Position numbers and translations under genes: made by a program. A stretch of DNA of 64,000 bases from Anaerotruncus sp. (GTDB lineage: Bacteria; Bacillota; Clostridia; Oscillospirales; Acutalibacteraceae), in assembly GCA_022009795.1 (NCBI GenBank), contig CP091724.1:1153501-1217500 (forward strand). Direction: 5' to 3'. The notes under the pieces were generated by a model, which worked only from the letters and a program-made list of their open reading frames with translations, had not been told where the DNA came from and searched no databases. Shown piece after piece: positions 31,928-39,881 of the stretch (positions are counted from its first letter, which is position 1; every line of letters starts with the position of its first letter).

Positions 31928-32629
31928 ATGAAAAAGAGATTTTTAATAATTGAGGACGACATCAATATCTCCGCACTTGAGCAGGATTACCTTGAAGCGA
32001 ATTCCTTTGAAGTTAAAACCGCGGCAGACGGCATAAACGGCTTATCGCTTGCGCTGAACGAGGATTTTGATTTGGTGCTGCTTGATATTATGCTGCCCGG
32101 AATGGATGGACTTAAGGTTTGCACAAAGCTGAGAGAGAAAAAAGACATTCCGATTATAATGGTAAGCGCCAAGCGCGATGACATTGACAAAATCAAAGGG
32201 CTCGGCTTCGGCGCGGACGATTACATAGTTAAGCCGTTTTCCCCGGGCGAGCTTGTAGCTAGGGTTATTGCGCACATAAACAGATATGAAAGGCTTACTT
32301 CAAAATCCGAGGATGTTGGCGACAAATGCGAAACAATCGAAATCAGCGGCCTTAAGCTGGACGGCAAAGCAAGGCGTGCCTTTGTGGATGACACGGAATT
32401 GGCTCTTACAAACAAAGAATTTGATTTGCTTTATTTTCTTGCCGCAAGCCCGGACACGGTTTACAGCAAGGAAAAGCTTTTTGACGAAATTTGGCACTAT
32501 GATTCCATAGGCGAAACCTCCACAATTACGGTTCATGTAAACCGAATCAGGGATAAAATAAAAGAAGTAGACCCCAAGCTTGATTTCATTCACACAGTTT
32601 GGGGCAAAGGCTATCGTTTTAACAAATAA
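31928..32629 (+). CDS. OmpR-family response regulator
   Basis: 233 residues, intact. Receiver domain: acidic pocket in LIIEDDINI, phospho-acceptor Asp in LVLLDIMLPGMDGL, Thr/Ser switch in IIMVSAKRD, conserved Lys in YIVKPFSPGEL. C-terminal winged helix: LTNKEFDLLYFLAASPDTVYSKEKLFDEIW and STITVHVNRIRDKI, ending VWGKGYRFNK. A good GAAAGGGAC site precedes the ATG. Partner of the upstream kinase. Confidence 0.95.
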   Translation: MKKRFLIIEDDINISALEQDYLEANSFEVKTAADGINGLSLALNEDFDLVLLDIMLPGMDGLKVCTKLREKKDIPIIMVSAKRDDIDKIKGLGFGADDYIVKPFSPGELVARVIAHINRYERLTSKSEDVGDKCETIEISGLKLDGKARRAFVDDTELALTNKEFDLLYFLAASPDTVYSKEKLFDEIWHYDSIGETSTITVHVNRIRDKIKEVDPKLDFIHTVWGKGYRFNK

Positions 32630-32707
32630 CAGTCACCCTGCCGATACGATAATCTGCACCGGCATACATCCGCGGCGAAATACTTGCAAAATAAATCCGC
32701 TTAAATC

Positions 32708-32738
32708 AAGGCCTCCGGCTAATAATCCGGAGGTCTTG
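32708..32738 (+). terminator. Terminator-like hairpin after the response regulator
   Basis: AAG..CCTCCGG pairs with CCGGAGG..CTT around CTAATAAT. It ends the two-component transcript. The following 300 nt to 33042 hold no gene but contain the two promoter-like repeats described next. Confidence 0.6.
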
Positions 32739-32788
32739 GCTTATATTAAATTAACTGTGTTTTTTTACTTGCAAAAATGAAAAACTGC

Positions 32789-32836
32789 GGACAGTTCGCG
32801 TTTATATTTCGTCTTAATAAATGAAACGCGCTTCAA
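32789..32836 (+). promoter_or_regulatory. ECF-like promoter repeat, copy 1
   Basis: GGACAG, 15 nt, CGTC, then TTAATAAATGAA and a CGCGCTTCAA end. Nearly all positions around the CGTC core recur in copy 2. GAC and CGTC are 17 nt apart, the geometry of ECF sigma promoters (AAC -35, CGTC -10). Confidence 0.5.
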
Positions 32837-32970
32837 CGGCTTTTAACGGAATTTTAAATTACAGATAAAATCGTTTTAATCCGATTCGCCGACGGTGCTG
32901 CATGAATGCCCGTTTTGCCTTATATAACTTCAGCATATATAATCGGCGGTAAAAATAATTTAAAATAATA

Positions 32971-33019
32971 CGAACAGTTTTTGTTTTAAATTCGTCTTAA
33001 TAAATGAAGTGTGTTTCAA
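32971..33019 (+). promoter_or_regulatory. ECF-like promoter repeat, copy 2
   Basis: CGAACAG, 15 nt, CGTC, then TTAATAAATGAA and GTGTGTTTCAA. AAC and CGTC are 17 nt apart. This copy lies 47 nt before the ATG at 33043 and probably drives the unknown gene and the sigma factor gene behind it, possibly by self-activation. Confidence 0.55.
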
Positions 33020-33042
33020 AAATTTTTTTAAGGAGAATACTT

Positions 33043-33694
33043 ATGTTAAGAAAAAAACCATAAAAAAAACATTGCAGTCCTCGATTTGCAAAATTTCACT
33101 GCCGAGGCATTGAGGAGAATAAAGAAAATTGACGGTTGTGCAATAATTCTTATCTCGAAAAAAATGCGAGTGAAGAATGGAAAAAAATGCATATGCAAAC
33201 ATAAAAATTCAAAATGTGGCTCAAATAATCGAGACCGACGCTCACAAGCACAGCGTTTTAAACGGTGTTGTAACTTTAAACGACAGTAATGTTACTGACG
33301 ATTGCATTTATGTTATCAATGGTATAGCTGTTCTTGAAACCGTTAAAAAGATTCCCGATTTATGCGTAAACGGGATTATTTTCAAAAGGAAAAGGTCGCA
33401 GTATAATATATCGCTGCTGAACGGCAGAAGTGTTGAATTAGACGATGAAGTCACAATCAAAGCTTATACGAATGTTGTTGAAATCGACAGCGAAACCGTA
33501 AGGAATTTTGATAATAACACATGTGTAGCCGCGGGCAATATTATTGATATTAAAAATGATGTGACCGAGCAAATGCTCACAGATAAAAAAAGATAACCTT
33601 TGCGGCAGGCAATAAAGTGGAATGCAATAAGAATATTTCGGGTTATGTTAAAGCCAACTCAATCGCAGGCAATAAAAATCACAGAAAAAAATGA
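33043..33694 (+). CDS. Unrecognised protein ahead of a sigma-like gene, frameshifted
   Basis: I do not recognise the family. AAGGAG lies 7 nt before the ATG. Joined frames give about 215 residues: a short basic start, VLDLQNFTAEALRRIKKIDGC, AIILISK, then a middle with repeated beta-type segments (LNGVVTLND, CIYVINGIAVLETV, DLCVNGIIFKRK, ISLLNGRSVELDDEV). The end is AAGNKVECNKNISGYVKANSIAGNK, with a bactofilin-like repetitive look. No membrane helix is seen. Breaks at about 33060, 33165-33190 and 33590. The stop overlaps the sigma gene start (ATGA). The gene pair suggests a regulator of, or partner for, the sigma factor, but this is inference only. Confidence 0.5.
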
Positions 33695-34188
33695 ATAATA
33701 TTGAACTGTTTAACCAAATTTATGAAAAATTATTATAAAAGCATAGTTTCGTATTTTTTTCCAAGCGATTTAACAGCAGCGAAGCAGAGGATTTGGCTCA
33801 AATTACTTTTTATGAAGCTGTGGGGTTATTTTGCCCGCGCTCGGTTATATCAAAAAAAGAGAAAAATCCTTGATTTTTTTAAAAATTGCTAAAAAAACGT
33901 GCTTGCGGACAGGCTTCGAAAAAACAATTTTGCCGAATCGCTTGAGGAACTCGAAAAACATAAAAATGCCTCGAGGTGTCAGACGATATTACTTCGGTTG
34001 AAATTCAGCAGATACTTTTAAAGATGAGCGAGTCCGACCGAGAAATAGTGATGCTTAAAAGCTACGGATGGTCGAGCAGAGAAATCGGCAAAATAAAAAA
34101 CATGCCGTCGTCAACAGTCAGAAACAAGCTTGCCGCACTGAAAAAGCAAATTGAAATCGAACTCGGAAGGTCTTGCAAACGGCAATAA
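33691..34188 (+). CDS. Sigma-70-family (ECF-like) RNA polymerase sigma factor, frameshifted
   Basis: Small sigma factor of about 165 residues when joined. Region 2: YYKSIVSYFF, FNSSEAEDLAQIT followed in another frame by FMKLWGYFARA, and KIAKNVLADRLRK. Region 4: ITSVEIQQILLKMSESDREIVMLKSYGWSSREIGKIKNMPSSTVRNKLAALKKQIE, with a clear helix-turn-helix. Breaks near 33735, 33765, 33870, 33895 and 33975. Region 3 is absent, as in ECF factors. No typical transmembrane anti-sigma gene follows; a terminator comes directly after. The two upstream repeats match ECF promoter form. Confidence 0.75.
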
Positions 34189-34211
34189 AATTATAATGCA
34201 TACTAATATTA

Positions 34212-34242
34212 AGAGCTGCCGGGCTATGCGCCCGGCAGCTCT
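34212..34242 (+). terminator. Terminator of the sigma factor operon
   Basis: AGAGCTGCCGGGC pairs with GCCCGGCAGCTCT around a short ATG-containing loop, a 13-bp GC-rich stem, followed by a short T run. Confidence 0.8.
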
Positions 34243-34250
34243 TTATCTAT

Positions 34251-34280
34251 AAGGCGGTTCAATTGAACCGCCTTTTTTTA
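34251..34280. terminator. Palindromic terminator between convergent units
   Basis: AAGGCGGTTCAA and TTGAACCGCCTT form a perfect 12-bp palindrome with T7 on the + side. It is also usable on the minus strand to end the ABC transporter operon. Confidence 0.7.
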
Positions 34281-34299
34281 TATTTGATTTTTCACTCTG

Positions 34300-35100
34300 C
34301 TATTCGGAAAGAATCATTCTGTCGTTATCCAGCTCTTCGCCGCTTGTAATTTTGAACTTTTCAAGCAAATCGGCAGGTGTAAGATTTTTCTTTTCCTCGC
34401 CGGCAACATCATAAATGATTTTGCCCTCGTTCATCATAATCAGCCTGTTGCCGATTGCGATGGCATCCTTCATATTATGCGTTATCATAAGAGTGGTTAA
34501 ATTATGCTCGGCAACTATATCCGTTGTGAGCTTTAAAACCTTGTGCGCCGTTTTGGGGTCAAGCGCCGCAGTATGCTCGTCAAGCAAAAGCAACTTCGGC
34601 TTTTTAAGGGTTGCCATAAGCAGGGTTATCGCCTGCCTTTGACCGCCCGAAAGCAAGCCAACCTTTGATGTGAGCCTTGTTTCAAGGCCGAGATCAAGTG
34701 ATTTAAGAAGATCTTTATACTCTTCCTTTTCTTTTTTGGAAACGCCGGGAGCAAGGGTTCTGAATTTTCCGCGGCGCGAAGCAAGGGCAAGATTTTTCCA
34801 AAATCTGCATATCCGCCGCAGTGCCCGTCATCGGATCCTGGAACACACGGCCGAGAAATTTTTGCTCTTTTTGTATTCGGGCAGCTTTGTAACATCCTTG
34901 CCATCTATAACGATATTGCCGCAATCAACCGGATAAACGCCTGCAATCATATTAAGCATTGTGGATTTGCCGGCGCCGTTGCCGCCGATAACCGTTACGA
35001 AATCGCCTTCGTTGAGCACAAGATTTATGCCGTTTAAGGCATGCTTTTCATTAACCGTGCCGGGATTGAAGGTTTTATAAACATTTTTAATTTCAAGCAT
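34300..35100 (-). CDS. ABC transporter ATP-binding protein (TrpX-type system), frameshifted
   Basis: ATPase of an ABC importer. MLEIKNVYKTFNPGTVNEKHALNGINL, Walker A GGNGAGKST, Q-loop RVFQDPMTGTA, signature LLSGGQRQAITLLMA, Walker B LLLLDEHTAALDP, and H-loop LMITHN. Breaks at about 34870, 34795 and 34645. The start ATG at 35100 lies inside the permease stop region, with GGAGGT 7 nt upstream. Last gene of a three-gene operon. Confidence 0.9.
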
Positions 35101-36001
35101 TTTCGGCACCTCCGGTTCTTTTTACTTTTTTTGCGGAAACCTTGTTTTTCCAATACGGAACGCCGAGGAACATCGCCACAACAAGCGCGGAGAACAATTT
35201 AAGATCGTTTGCGTTAAGACCGAGGCGAAGCACGATAGTGATAACGATATAATAAATGACACCGCCCACAACACACGCAAAAAGCCTGAGCGCAAAATTC
35301 TTGAAGATTTTGCCGAGCACAACCTCGCCGATAATAACAGCCGCAAGTCCGATAACGATTGCGCCCCTGCCCATATTTACATCGGCAAAGCCCTGATACT
35401 GAGAAAGCAAAGCGCCCGCAAGAGCCACAAGGCCGTTTGAAAGCACAAGGCCGATGATTTTGTTTATATTTGTGTTTATACCGTTTGCACGCGCCATTGC
35501 CTGATTATTACCCGTTGCGCGAATGGAGTGGCCAAGCTCCGTGCCGAAAAACCAATATAAAATCGCAATTATAACAACCGAAAAAACAAGCCCAACGATT
35601 AAAGATTTATTGATTTCGCCGAGCGAAACAATCAGCTTGTAATTTCTTGCGCTGACGGTTTGGTTGGCTTTGCCGCCGAGAATACGCAAATTGATTGAAT
35701 AAAGTGCCAGCTGTGTTAAAATGCCGGCAAGGATTGCCGGTATTCCGAACACCGTGTGGAATATGCCCGTGGCAAGCCCGGCAAAGCAGCCTGCCAAGAA
35801 AGCGAGCAGCATTGCAAGATAAATATTCATTCCGCTTATTGTGCACATAACAAGAACGGCTCCGCCTGTGCCGAAAGAGCCGTCAACAGTTAAATCGGCA
35901 ATATCAAGAACGCGAAAGGTGATATAAACACCGATTGCCATAATGCCCCAGATAATGCCCTGAGCCGCTGCGCCCGGAAGCGCAGAAAGAAAAGACATCA
36001 T
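35093..36001 (-). CDS. ABC transporter permease (TrpX-type system)
   Basis: 302-residue BPD_transp_2-like permease with about nine helices: GAAAQGIIWGIMAIGVYITFRVLDIADLTVDGSFGTGGAV, IYLAMLLAFLAGCFAGLATGIFHT, FGIPAILAGILTQLALYSINLRI, and the conserved GELGHS-like loop FGTELGHSIRATGNNQAMARANGI. No frame breaks. Family members pair with PF04392 binding proteins and import amino acids or related compounds; the neighbour DAHP synthase hints at aromatic amino acids. Confidence 0.9.
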   Translation of the reverse strand: MMSFLSALPGAAAQGIIWGIMAIGVYITFRVLDIADLTVDGSFGTGGAVLVMCTISGMNIYLAMLLAFLAGCFAGLATGIFHTVFGIPAILAGILTQLALYSINLRILGGKANQTVSARNYKLIVSLGEINKSLIVGLVFSVVIIAILYWFFGTELGHSIRATGNNQAMARANGINTNINKIIGLVLSNGLVALAGALLSQYQGFADVNMGRGAIVIGLAAVIIGEVVLGKIFKNFALRLFACVVGGVIYYIVITIVLRLGLNANDLKLFSALVVAMFLGVPYWKNKVSAKKVKRTGGAENA

Positions 36002-36024
36002 AATTAAAATTCCTCCGTATGCAT

Positions 36025-36058
36025 AAAAAGCGGTGAGCGTAAAGACTCACCGCCTTTT
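36025..36058 (-). terminator. Intercistronic hairpin between binding protein and permease
   Basis: On the minus strand GGCGGTGAG pairs with CTCACCGC around TCTTTACG, followed by T5. It sits between genes 1 and 2 of the ABC operon and probably stops part of the transcripts, giving more binding protein than permease. Confidence 0.65.
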
Positions 36059-36092
36059 AGTAATCACTTATTTAATGCTTATCAAAATTCGA

Positions 36093-37076
36093 TTATGCAT
36101 CGATTGCAACATAATCGGAAGGAATGGTGATGCCAAGCTTTTTGAGCGCGATCGGCAACATATTTCTTCGTAAGATTTGTTGCGGTTTTTGATTTCCATA
36201 TCTGCGGGGTTTGTGCCGTTTTTGAAGAATATCGGCGGCCATTTCACCGGCGACCTGACCAAGGTTTTCATAGCTGATTGAAAGGGTTGCAACGCCGCAG
36301 CCTTTGCATATGCCCTCTTCGCCTGCGATAATCGGAATTCCTGCCGGCTCTGCAATTTCATTTACGGCAGCGGTTGCCGAAGCAAGCGTGTTATCGGTGG
36401 GAACATAAATGGCATCTACCTCTGAGCAAGCCGTTGTGGTTACGGAAGCGATTTCATTGGTGTCCGCAACTGTGTAAACCTTAACGGTGTAGCCAAGCTT
36501 TGTGAGTTCGGAAGAAACAACATCAGCCTGATACTTTGAATTGGCTTCTGCCGAGCAATAAAGGATGCCGATTGTTTTTGCGTTCGGGCAAAGCTCTTTA
36601 AACATAGCCGCCTGATCCGCAAGCGGAGCAAGGTCTGACGAGCCGGTAACATTTATGCCTGTTTTACCCGTCCAGCTGCTTTGATCGATATCAAGCGCGG
36701 TTGCATAATCCGTGATTGAAGTGCCCACGATCGGAATTGTGGTTGTGGACTGCATTGCCGCCTGAAGCGCAGGAGTGGCATTTGCAAAGATAAGATCCAC
36801 ACCCTCGGAAACGAAGCCGTTTGTGATGGTGGAGCAGGTTGCCGAATCACCGCCAGCATTTTGCTCTTTAAACTCAACATTGTCTGCACCGAGTTTTTCG
36901 ATAAGTGCTTCCTTAAAACCCTTTGTTGCCGCATCGAGAGCTTCGTGCTGCACAAGCTGGCAAATACCGACTGTGTATTTCTTTGAGCCGCCGCTCTTTG
37001 AGCAGCCTGCAAATGCAGACGCAATAAGCAGCACCGCAAGGCAAACGGCAATAATTCGCTTAATTGACTTTTTCAT
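36093..37076 (-). CDS. ABC transporter substrate-binding lipoprotein (PF04392/TrpX-like), frameshifted
   Basis: Extracellular binding protein anchored by lipid. Signal peptide and lipobox: RIIAVCLAVLLIASAFAGC. Mature part: YTVGICQLVQHEALDAATKGFKEAL, LIFANATPALQAAMQSTTTIPIVGTSITDYATAL, KTIGILYCSAEANS, AIYVPTDNTLASATAAVNEIA, GIPIIAGEEGICKGCGVATLSISYENLGQVAGEMAADIL. Breaks at about 36225 and 36160; corrected, it ends EEICADALKKLGITIP-like then DYVAIDA. The family binds tryptophan or tyrosine in studied cases. The substrate here is inferred. Confidence 0.88.
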   Translation of the reverse strand: MKKSIKRIIAVCLAVLLIASAFAGCSKSGGSKKYTVGICQLVQHEALDAATKGFKEALIEKLGADNVEFKEQNAGGDSATCSTITNGFVSEGVDLIFANATPALQAAMQSTTTIPIVGTSITDYATALDIDQSSWTGKTGINVTGSSDLAPLADQAAMFKELCPNAKTIGILYCSAEANSKYQADVVSSELTKLGYTVKVYTVADTNEIASVTTTACSEVDAIYVPTDNTLASATAAVNEIAEPAGIPIIAGEEGICKGCGVATLSISYENLGQVAGEMAADILQKRHKPRRYGNQKPQQILRRNMLPIALKKLGITIPSDYVAIDA

Positions 37077-37144
37077 AAAGATTCTCCTTAGTTGTTTATC
37101 GCGTTGACGCTTTAAAGCTTTTAGGCGATAAAGTGTTTTTTATT

Positions 37145-37205
37145 ATAATAGCACAAAAGAAAAAGGCTGTCAAACAAAATCATGTTGTTTGAAGCCTTTT
37201 TTGTA
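37145..37205 (-). promoter_or_regulatory. Promoter embedded in a terminator hairpin
   Basis: AAAAAGGCT and TCAAACA pair with TGTTTGA and AGCCTTTTTT (37160-37203), a long terminator for the aroF-type gene upstream on the minus strand. The TTGACA -35 (37173-37168) lies inside the downstream arm, with TATTAT (37150-37145) 17 nt on. So the same bases end one unit and start the ABC operon. Confidence 0.65.
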
Positions 37206-37331
37206 ATTATGAACAAATTATTACGCGCCGATTTGTGCGAAATCAACACAGAGATACTGTGCAAAAAATGCGCCGCGCATAATTCGCACATGGCAAAGCG
37301 CAAAAAGCGCCCTGAAACATATGCGCGATTA

Positions 37332-38410
37332 TTAAAGCTGATCGGCAATGCTTAAAATCAAATCGCGTGTTTTATCCCAACCGAGGCAGGGATCGGTGAT
37401 TGATTTGCCGTAAACGCCGTTTTCAATCTTTTGATTGCCATCCTCAATATAAGATTCAATCATAAAGCCCTTAACAAAGCGCTTGATATCGCCGCTGTGG
37501 CGCATGGAATGGAGCACCTCATTTGCGATTCTGATTTGCTCCATATATTTTTTACCGCTGTTTGAATGATTGGTGTCCACAATAACGGCGGGATTTTTAA
37601 AATCAGCCTTTGCTGCATACATATTATAAAGGGTAATCAAATCCTCGTAATGATAATTCGGGTGCGCAATGCCGTGCTTATCCACACCGCCGCGAAGAAT
37701 TGCATGGGCAAGCTCATTTCCCTTCGTTTCAACCTCCCAGCCGCGATAAATAAAGGTGTGGCCGCTTTGCGCCGCCGTAATGGCATTGAGCATAACGGAA
37801 TAATCGCCGCTCGTGCCGTTTTTCATTCCGCAGGGCACATCCATGCCGCTTGCGGCAAGGCGATGATCCTGATTTTCAACGCTGCGCGCGCCGACCGCCA
37901 CATAGGAAAGCAAATCGGAAAGATACCTGTAATTTGCGGGATAAAGCATTTCATCCGCCGCGGAAAGCCCCGTTTCCTCAATCGCCTTTGAATGAATGGA
38001 GCGCACGGCAAGAATCCCGGCATACATATCCGGAACACCATCCGGATCGGGCTGATGCATCATGCCTTTATAGCCCGCGCCGGTTGTTCGCGGCTTGCCC
38101 GTGTAAATTCTGGGAATGATTATAATTTTATCTTTAACCTGCTCCTGCACTCTTGCAAGGCGGTGAACATAATCGAGCACGCTCTCTTCCCTGTCTGCCG
38201 AGCAAGGGCCGATAACAAGCAAAAAAACTTATCGCTTTCGCCCTTGAAAACCTTTGCTATTTCAGCATCCCTTGCAGCCTTTGCCGCAGCGCCTTTTTCG
38301 CTGAGGGGATAAAGCTCCTTAACCTCCTTAGGCACGGGAAGCTTGCGTATAAAGCGCATATTCATCATTGAATGATCTTCCGTAATTTCCATTTCGTCAC
38401 TCTTTTTCAT
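37332..38410 (-). CDS. aroF: 3-deoxy-7-phosphoheptulonate synthase, class I, one frameshift
   Basis: First step of the shikimate pathway: PEP plus erythrose-4-phosphate to DAHP. Key stretches: LLVIGPCSADREESVLDYVHRL, IIIPRIYTGKPRTTGAGYKGMMHQPD, VGARSVENQDHRLAASGMDVPCGMKNGTSGDYSVMLNAI, HTFIYRGWEVETKGNELAHAILRGG, AVIVDTNHSNSGKKY, GFMIESYIEDG, GKSITDPCLGWDKT. The break at about 38225 is in an A run. About 358 residues, typical of the E. coli AroF/G/H type. Which feedback type applies cannot be told by eye. Confidence 0.92.
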
Positions 38411-38487
38411 CTTTATTTTATCGTTTGCAGCTCGGCGATAATTAAAGCAAAAGGCCGCGTCTGCAATATTTATAACATTATAACGAT

Positions 38488-38516
38488 ATTGTAATATAGC
38501 GGCGCGGCAAAGTCAA
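38488..38516 (-). promoter_or_regulatory. Promoter of the DAHP synthase gene
   Basis: On the minus strand TTGACT (38516-38511) and TACAAT (38493-38488), 17 nt apart, about 80 nt before the ATG. Confidence 0.6.
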
Positions 38517-38535
38517 ATCTTTTGCCGAAACGCCG

Positions 38536-39015
38536 CTATTTATGATATTTTGAATTGTTGTTTATCGAAAAAGCCCTGTAAACCTGCTCCAGCAGCACAA
38601 GGCGTGCAAGCTGATGCGGCAAGGTCATTTTGCCGAAAGAAAGCTTTATTTTGCCGAGCTGCTTCACCTGCGGCGAAAGCCCGAACGAGCCGCCGATAAT
38701 AAACGCAACCGAGGAATTACTCATTCCGATTTGCTCGATTTTTTGCGCCAGCAGAGGCGATGAAAATTCACTGCCCTCTATGCACAGCGGCACAACCGCC
38801 GCGCCCTTCGGAATTTTTGCGATTATCCGCTCGCCCTCTTTTTGAAGCACCTTTTCAATCTCGGAAGCGGACGGCGAATCGCCGCAGCGTTCCTCCGCCA
38901 CCTCAATAACGGAAACCTTTGCAAATGCGCCGAGGCGCTTAATATATTCGGAGCAGCCCTCCCTGAGATAGCTTTCTTTAAGCTTGCCCACGCATATAAC
39001 GCTCACATTCATCAT
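38536..39015 (-). CDS. rlmH: 23S rRNA (pseudouridine1915-N3)-methyltransferase RlmH
   Basis: 159-residue SPOUT-class methyltransferase acting on helix 69 of 23S rRNA. It starts VSVICVGKLKESYLREGCSEYIKRL, has VVPLCIEGSEFSS, the SAM-binding knot VAFIIGGSFGLSPQV and the conserved C-terminal LSFGKMTLPHQLARLVLLEQVYRAFSI followed by KYHK. Complete and normal in length. The ATG overlaps the walJ stop (ATGA), the widely conserved walJ-rlmH neighbourhood of Firmicutes. Confidence 0.96.
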   Translation of the reverse strand: MMNVSVICVGKLKESYLREGCSEYIKRLGAFAKVSVIEVAEERCGDSPSASEIEKVLQKEGERIIAKIPKGAAVVPLCIEGSEFSSPLLAQKIEQIGMSNSSVAFIIGGSFGLSPQVKQLGKIKLSFGKMTLPHQLARLVLLEQVYRAFSINNNSKYHK

Positions 39016-39805
39016 AGCACAATAAAGCCTCCGTCGCTCACCGGCTTTGAAACATAAAGGCGATAATCCTCGCCTTCCTTTGCGCCAAGCTCGGAAAGAG
39101 CCGCAATCATTGATTGGCGCGCGATTTCCGGCACATTATTTTCACGGCTTAAATGGGAAAGAACAAATCTTGTGGTGCCACTTTGCAACAGATTTTTTTG
39201 CAAACGCATCAGCCGCCGTGTTGGAAAGATGCCCTTTGTCGGACAAAATGCGCTTTTTTTCAGCGGATACGGATAACAGCCGTTTTCAAGCATTGAGATT
39301 TCGTGATTTGATTCAAGAAAAACAAGATCCGAGCCGGTAACATGAAGCTTTGCGTCATCCGTAACATAACCCGTATCGGTGCAAACAGAGATTTTACGCC
39401 CGCCCGAAACGGTAAATTCATATCCCACGCAATCCGCGGAGTCGTGCGAATTATGAAAGGCTTGGGCGCACATATCGCCCAAATCCAGCGTGCCGTTTAT
39501 TTCAAACGAATTGACGCTTCCGTTTACATCCCCGCTTTTTTGCATTTCTTCGAGCGTGGCGGGAGAGGCATACACCGGTGTTTTGTACCTTGAAGCAAAC
39601 ACGCGCACGCCCGAAATATGGTCTTTATGCTCATGCGTTACAAGCACTGCCTTAATGCTTTGAGGGTCTATTCCCAAATTTTTAAGCGCCGCCTCGCACC
39701 TTTTTTTGCCGAAACGCCGATATCAACAAGCACGCCGCCCGAATTTGTGCCTATGTATATTGAATTACCGCTGCTGCCCGAAAACAGCTGACACACCTTT
39801 GCCAT
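39012..39805 (-). CDS. walJ: Metallo-beta-lactamase-fold hydrolase WalJ/YycJ, frameshifted
   Basis: Metal-dependent hydrolase with possible 5'-exonuclease activity, linked to cell wall/division control in Firmicutes. It starts MAKVCQLFSGSSGNSIYIGTN, then LVDIGVSAKK, VLVTHEHKDHISGVRVFA (HxHxDH motif), AFHNSHDSADCVGY, CTDTGYVTDD and FLESNHE. A later part, in a shifted frame, gives RILSDKGHLSNTAAD and FVLSHLSRENN. Breaks at about 39700, 39260 and 39190. Start ATG at 39805. Complete in length (about 264 residues). Confidence 0.88.
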
Positions 39806-39839
39806 AAATCTACTCTTTCATTAAATAAATAATTTCACT

Positions 39840-39866
39840 AAAAAAAGGGAGCAAACATGCTCCCTA
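39840..39866 (-). terminator. Terminator of murA
   Basis: GGGAGC pairs with GCTCCC around ATGTTT and is followed by T7 on the minus strand, about 15 nt after the murA stop. walJ must therefore have its own start or rely on read-through. Confidence 0.75.
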
Positions 39867-39881
39867 AAAAAATCAAATTTA

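Noticed and set aside
37080..37330. T-box or tryptophan attenuator leader ahead of the TrpX-type operon
   Set aside because: No T-box consensus (TGGnACCGCG) or run of Trp codons is present. The only structure is the terminator that overlaps the promoter.
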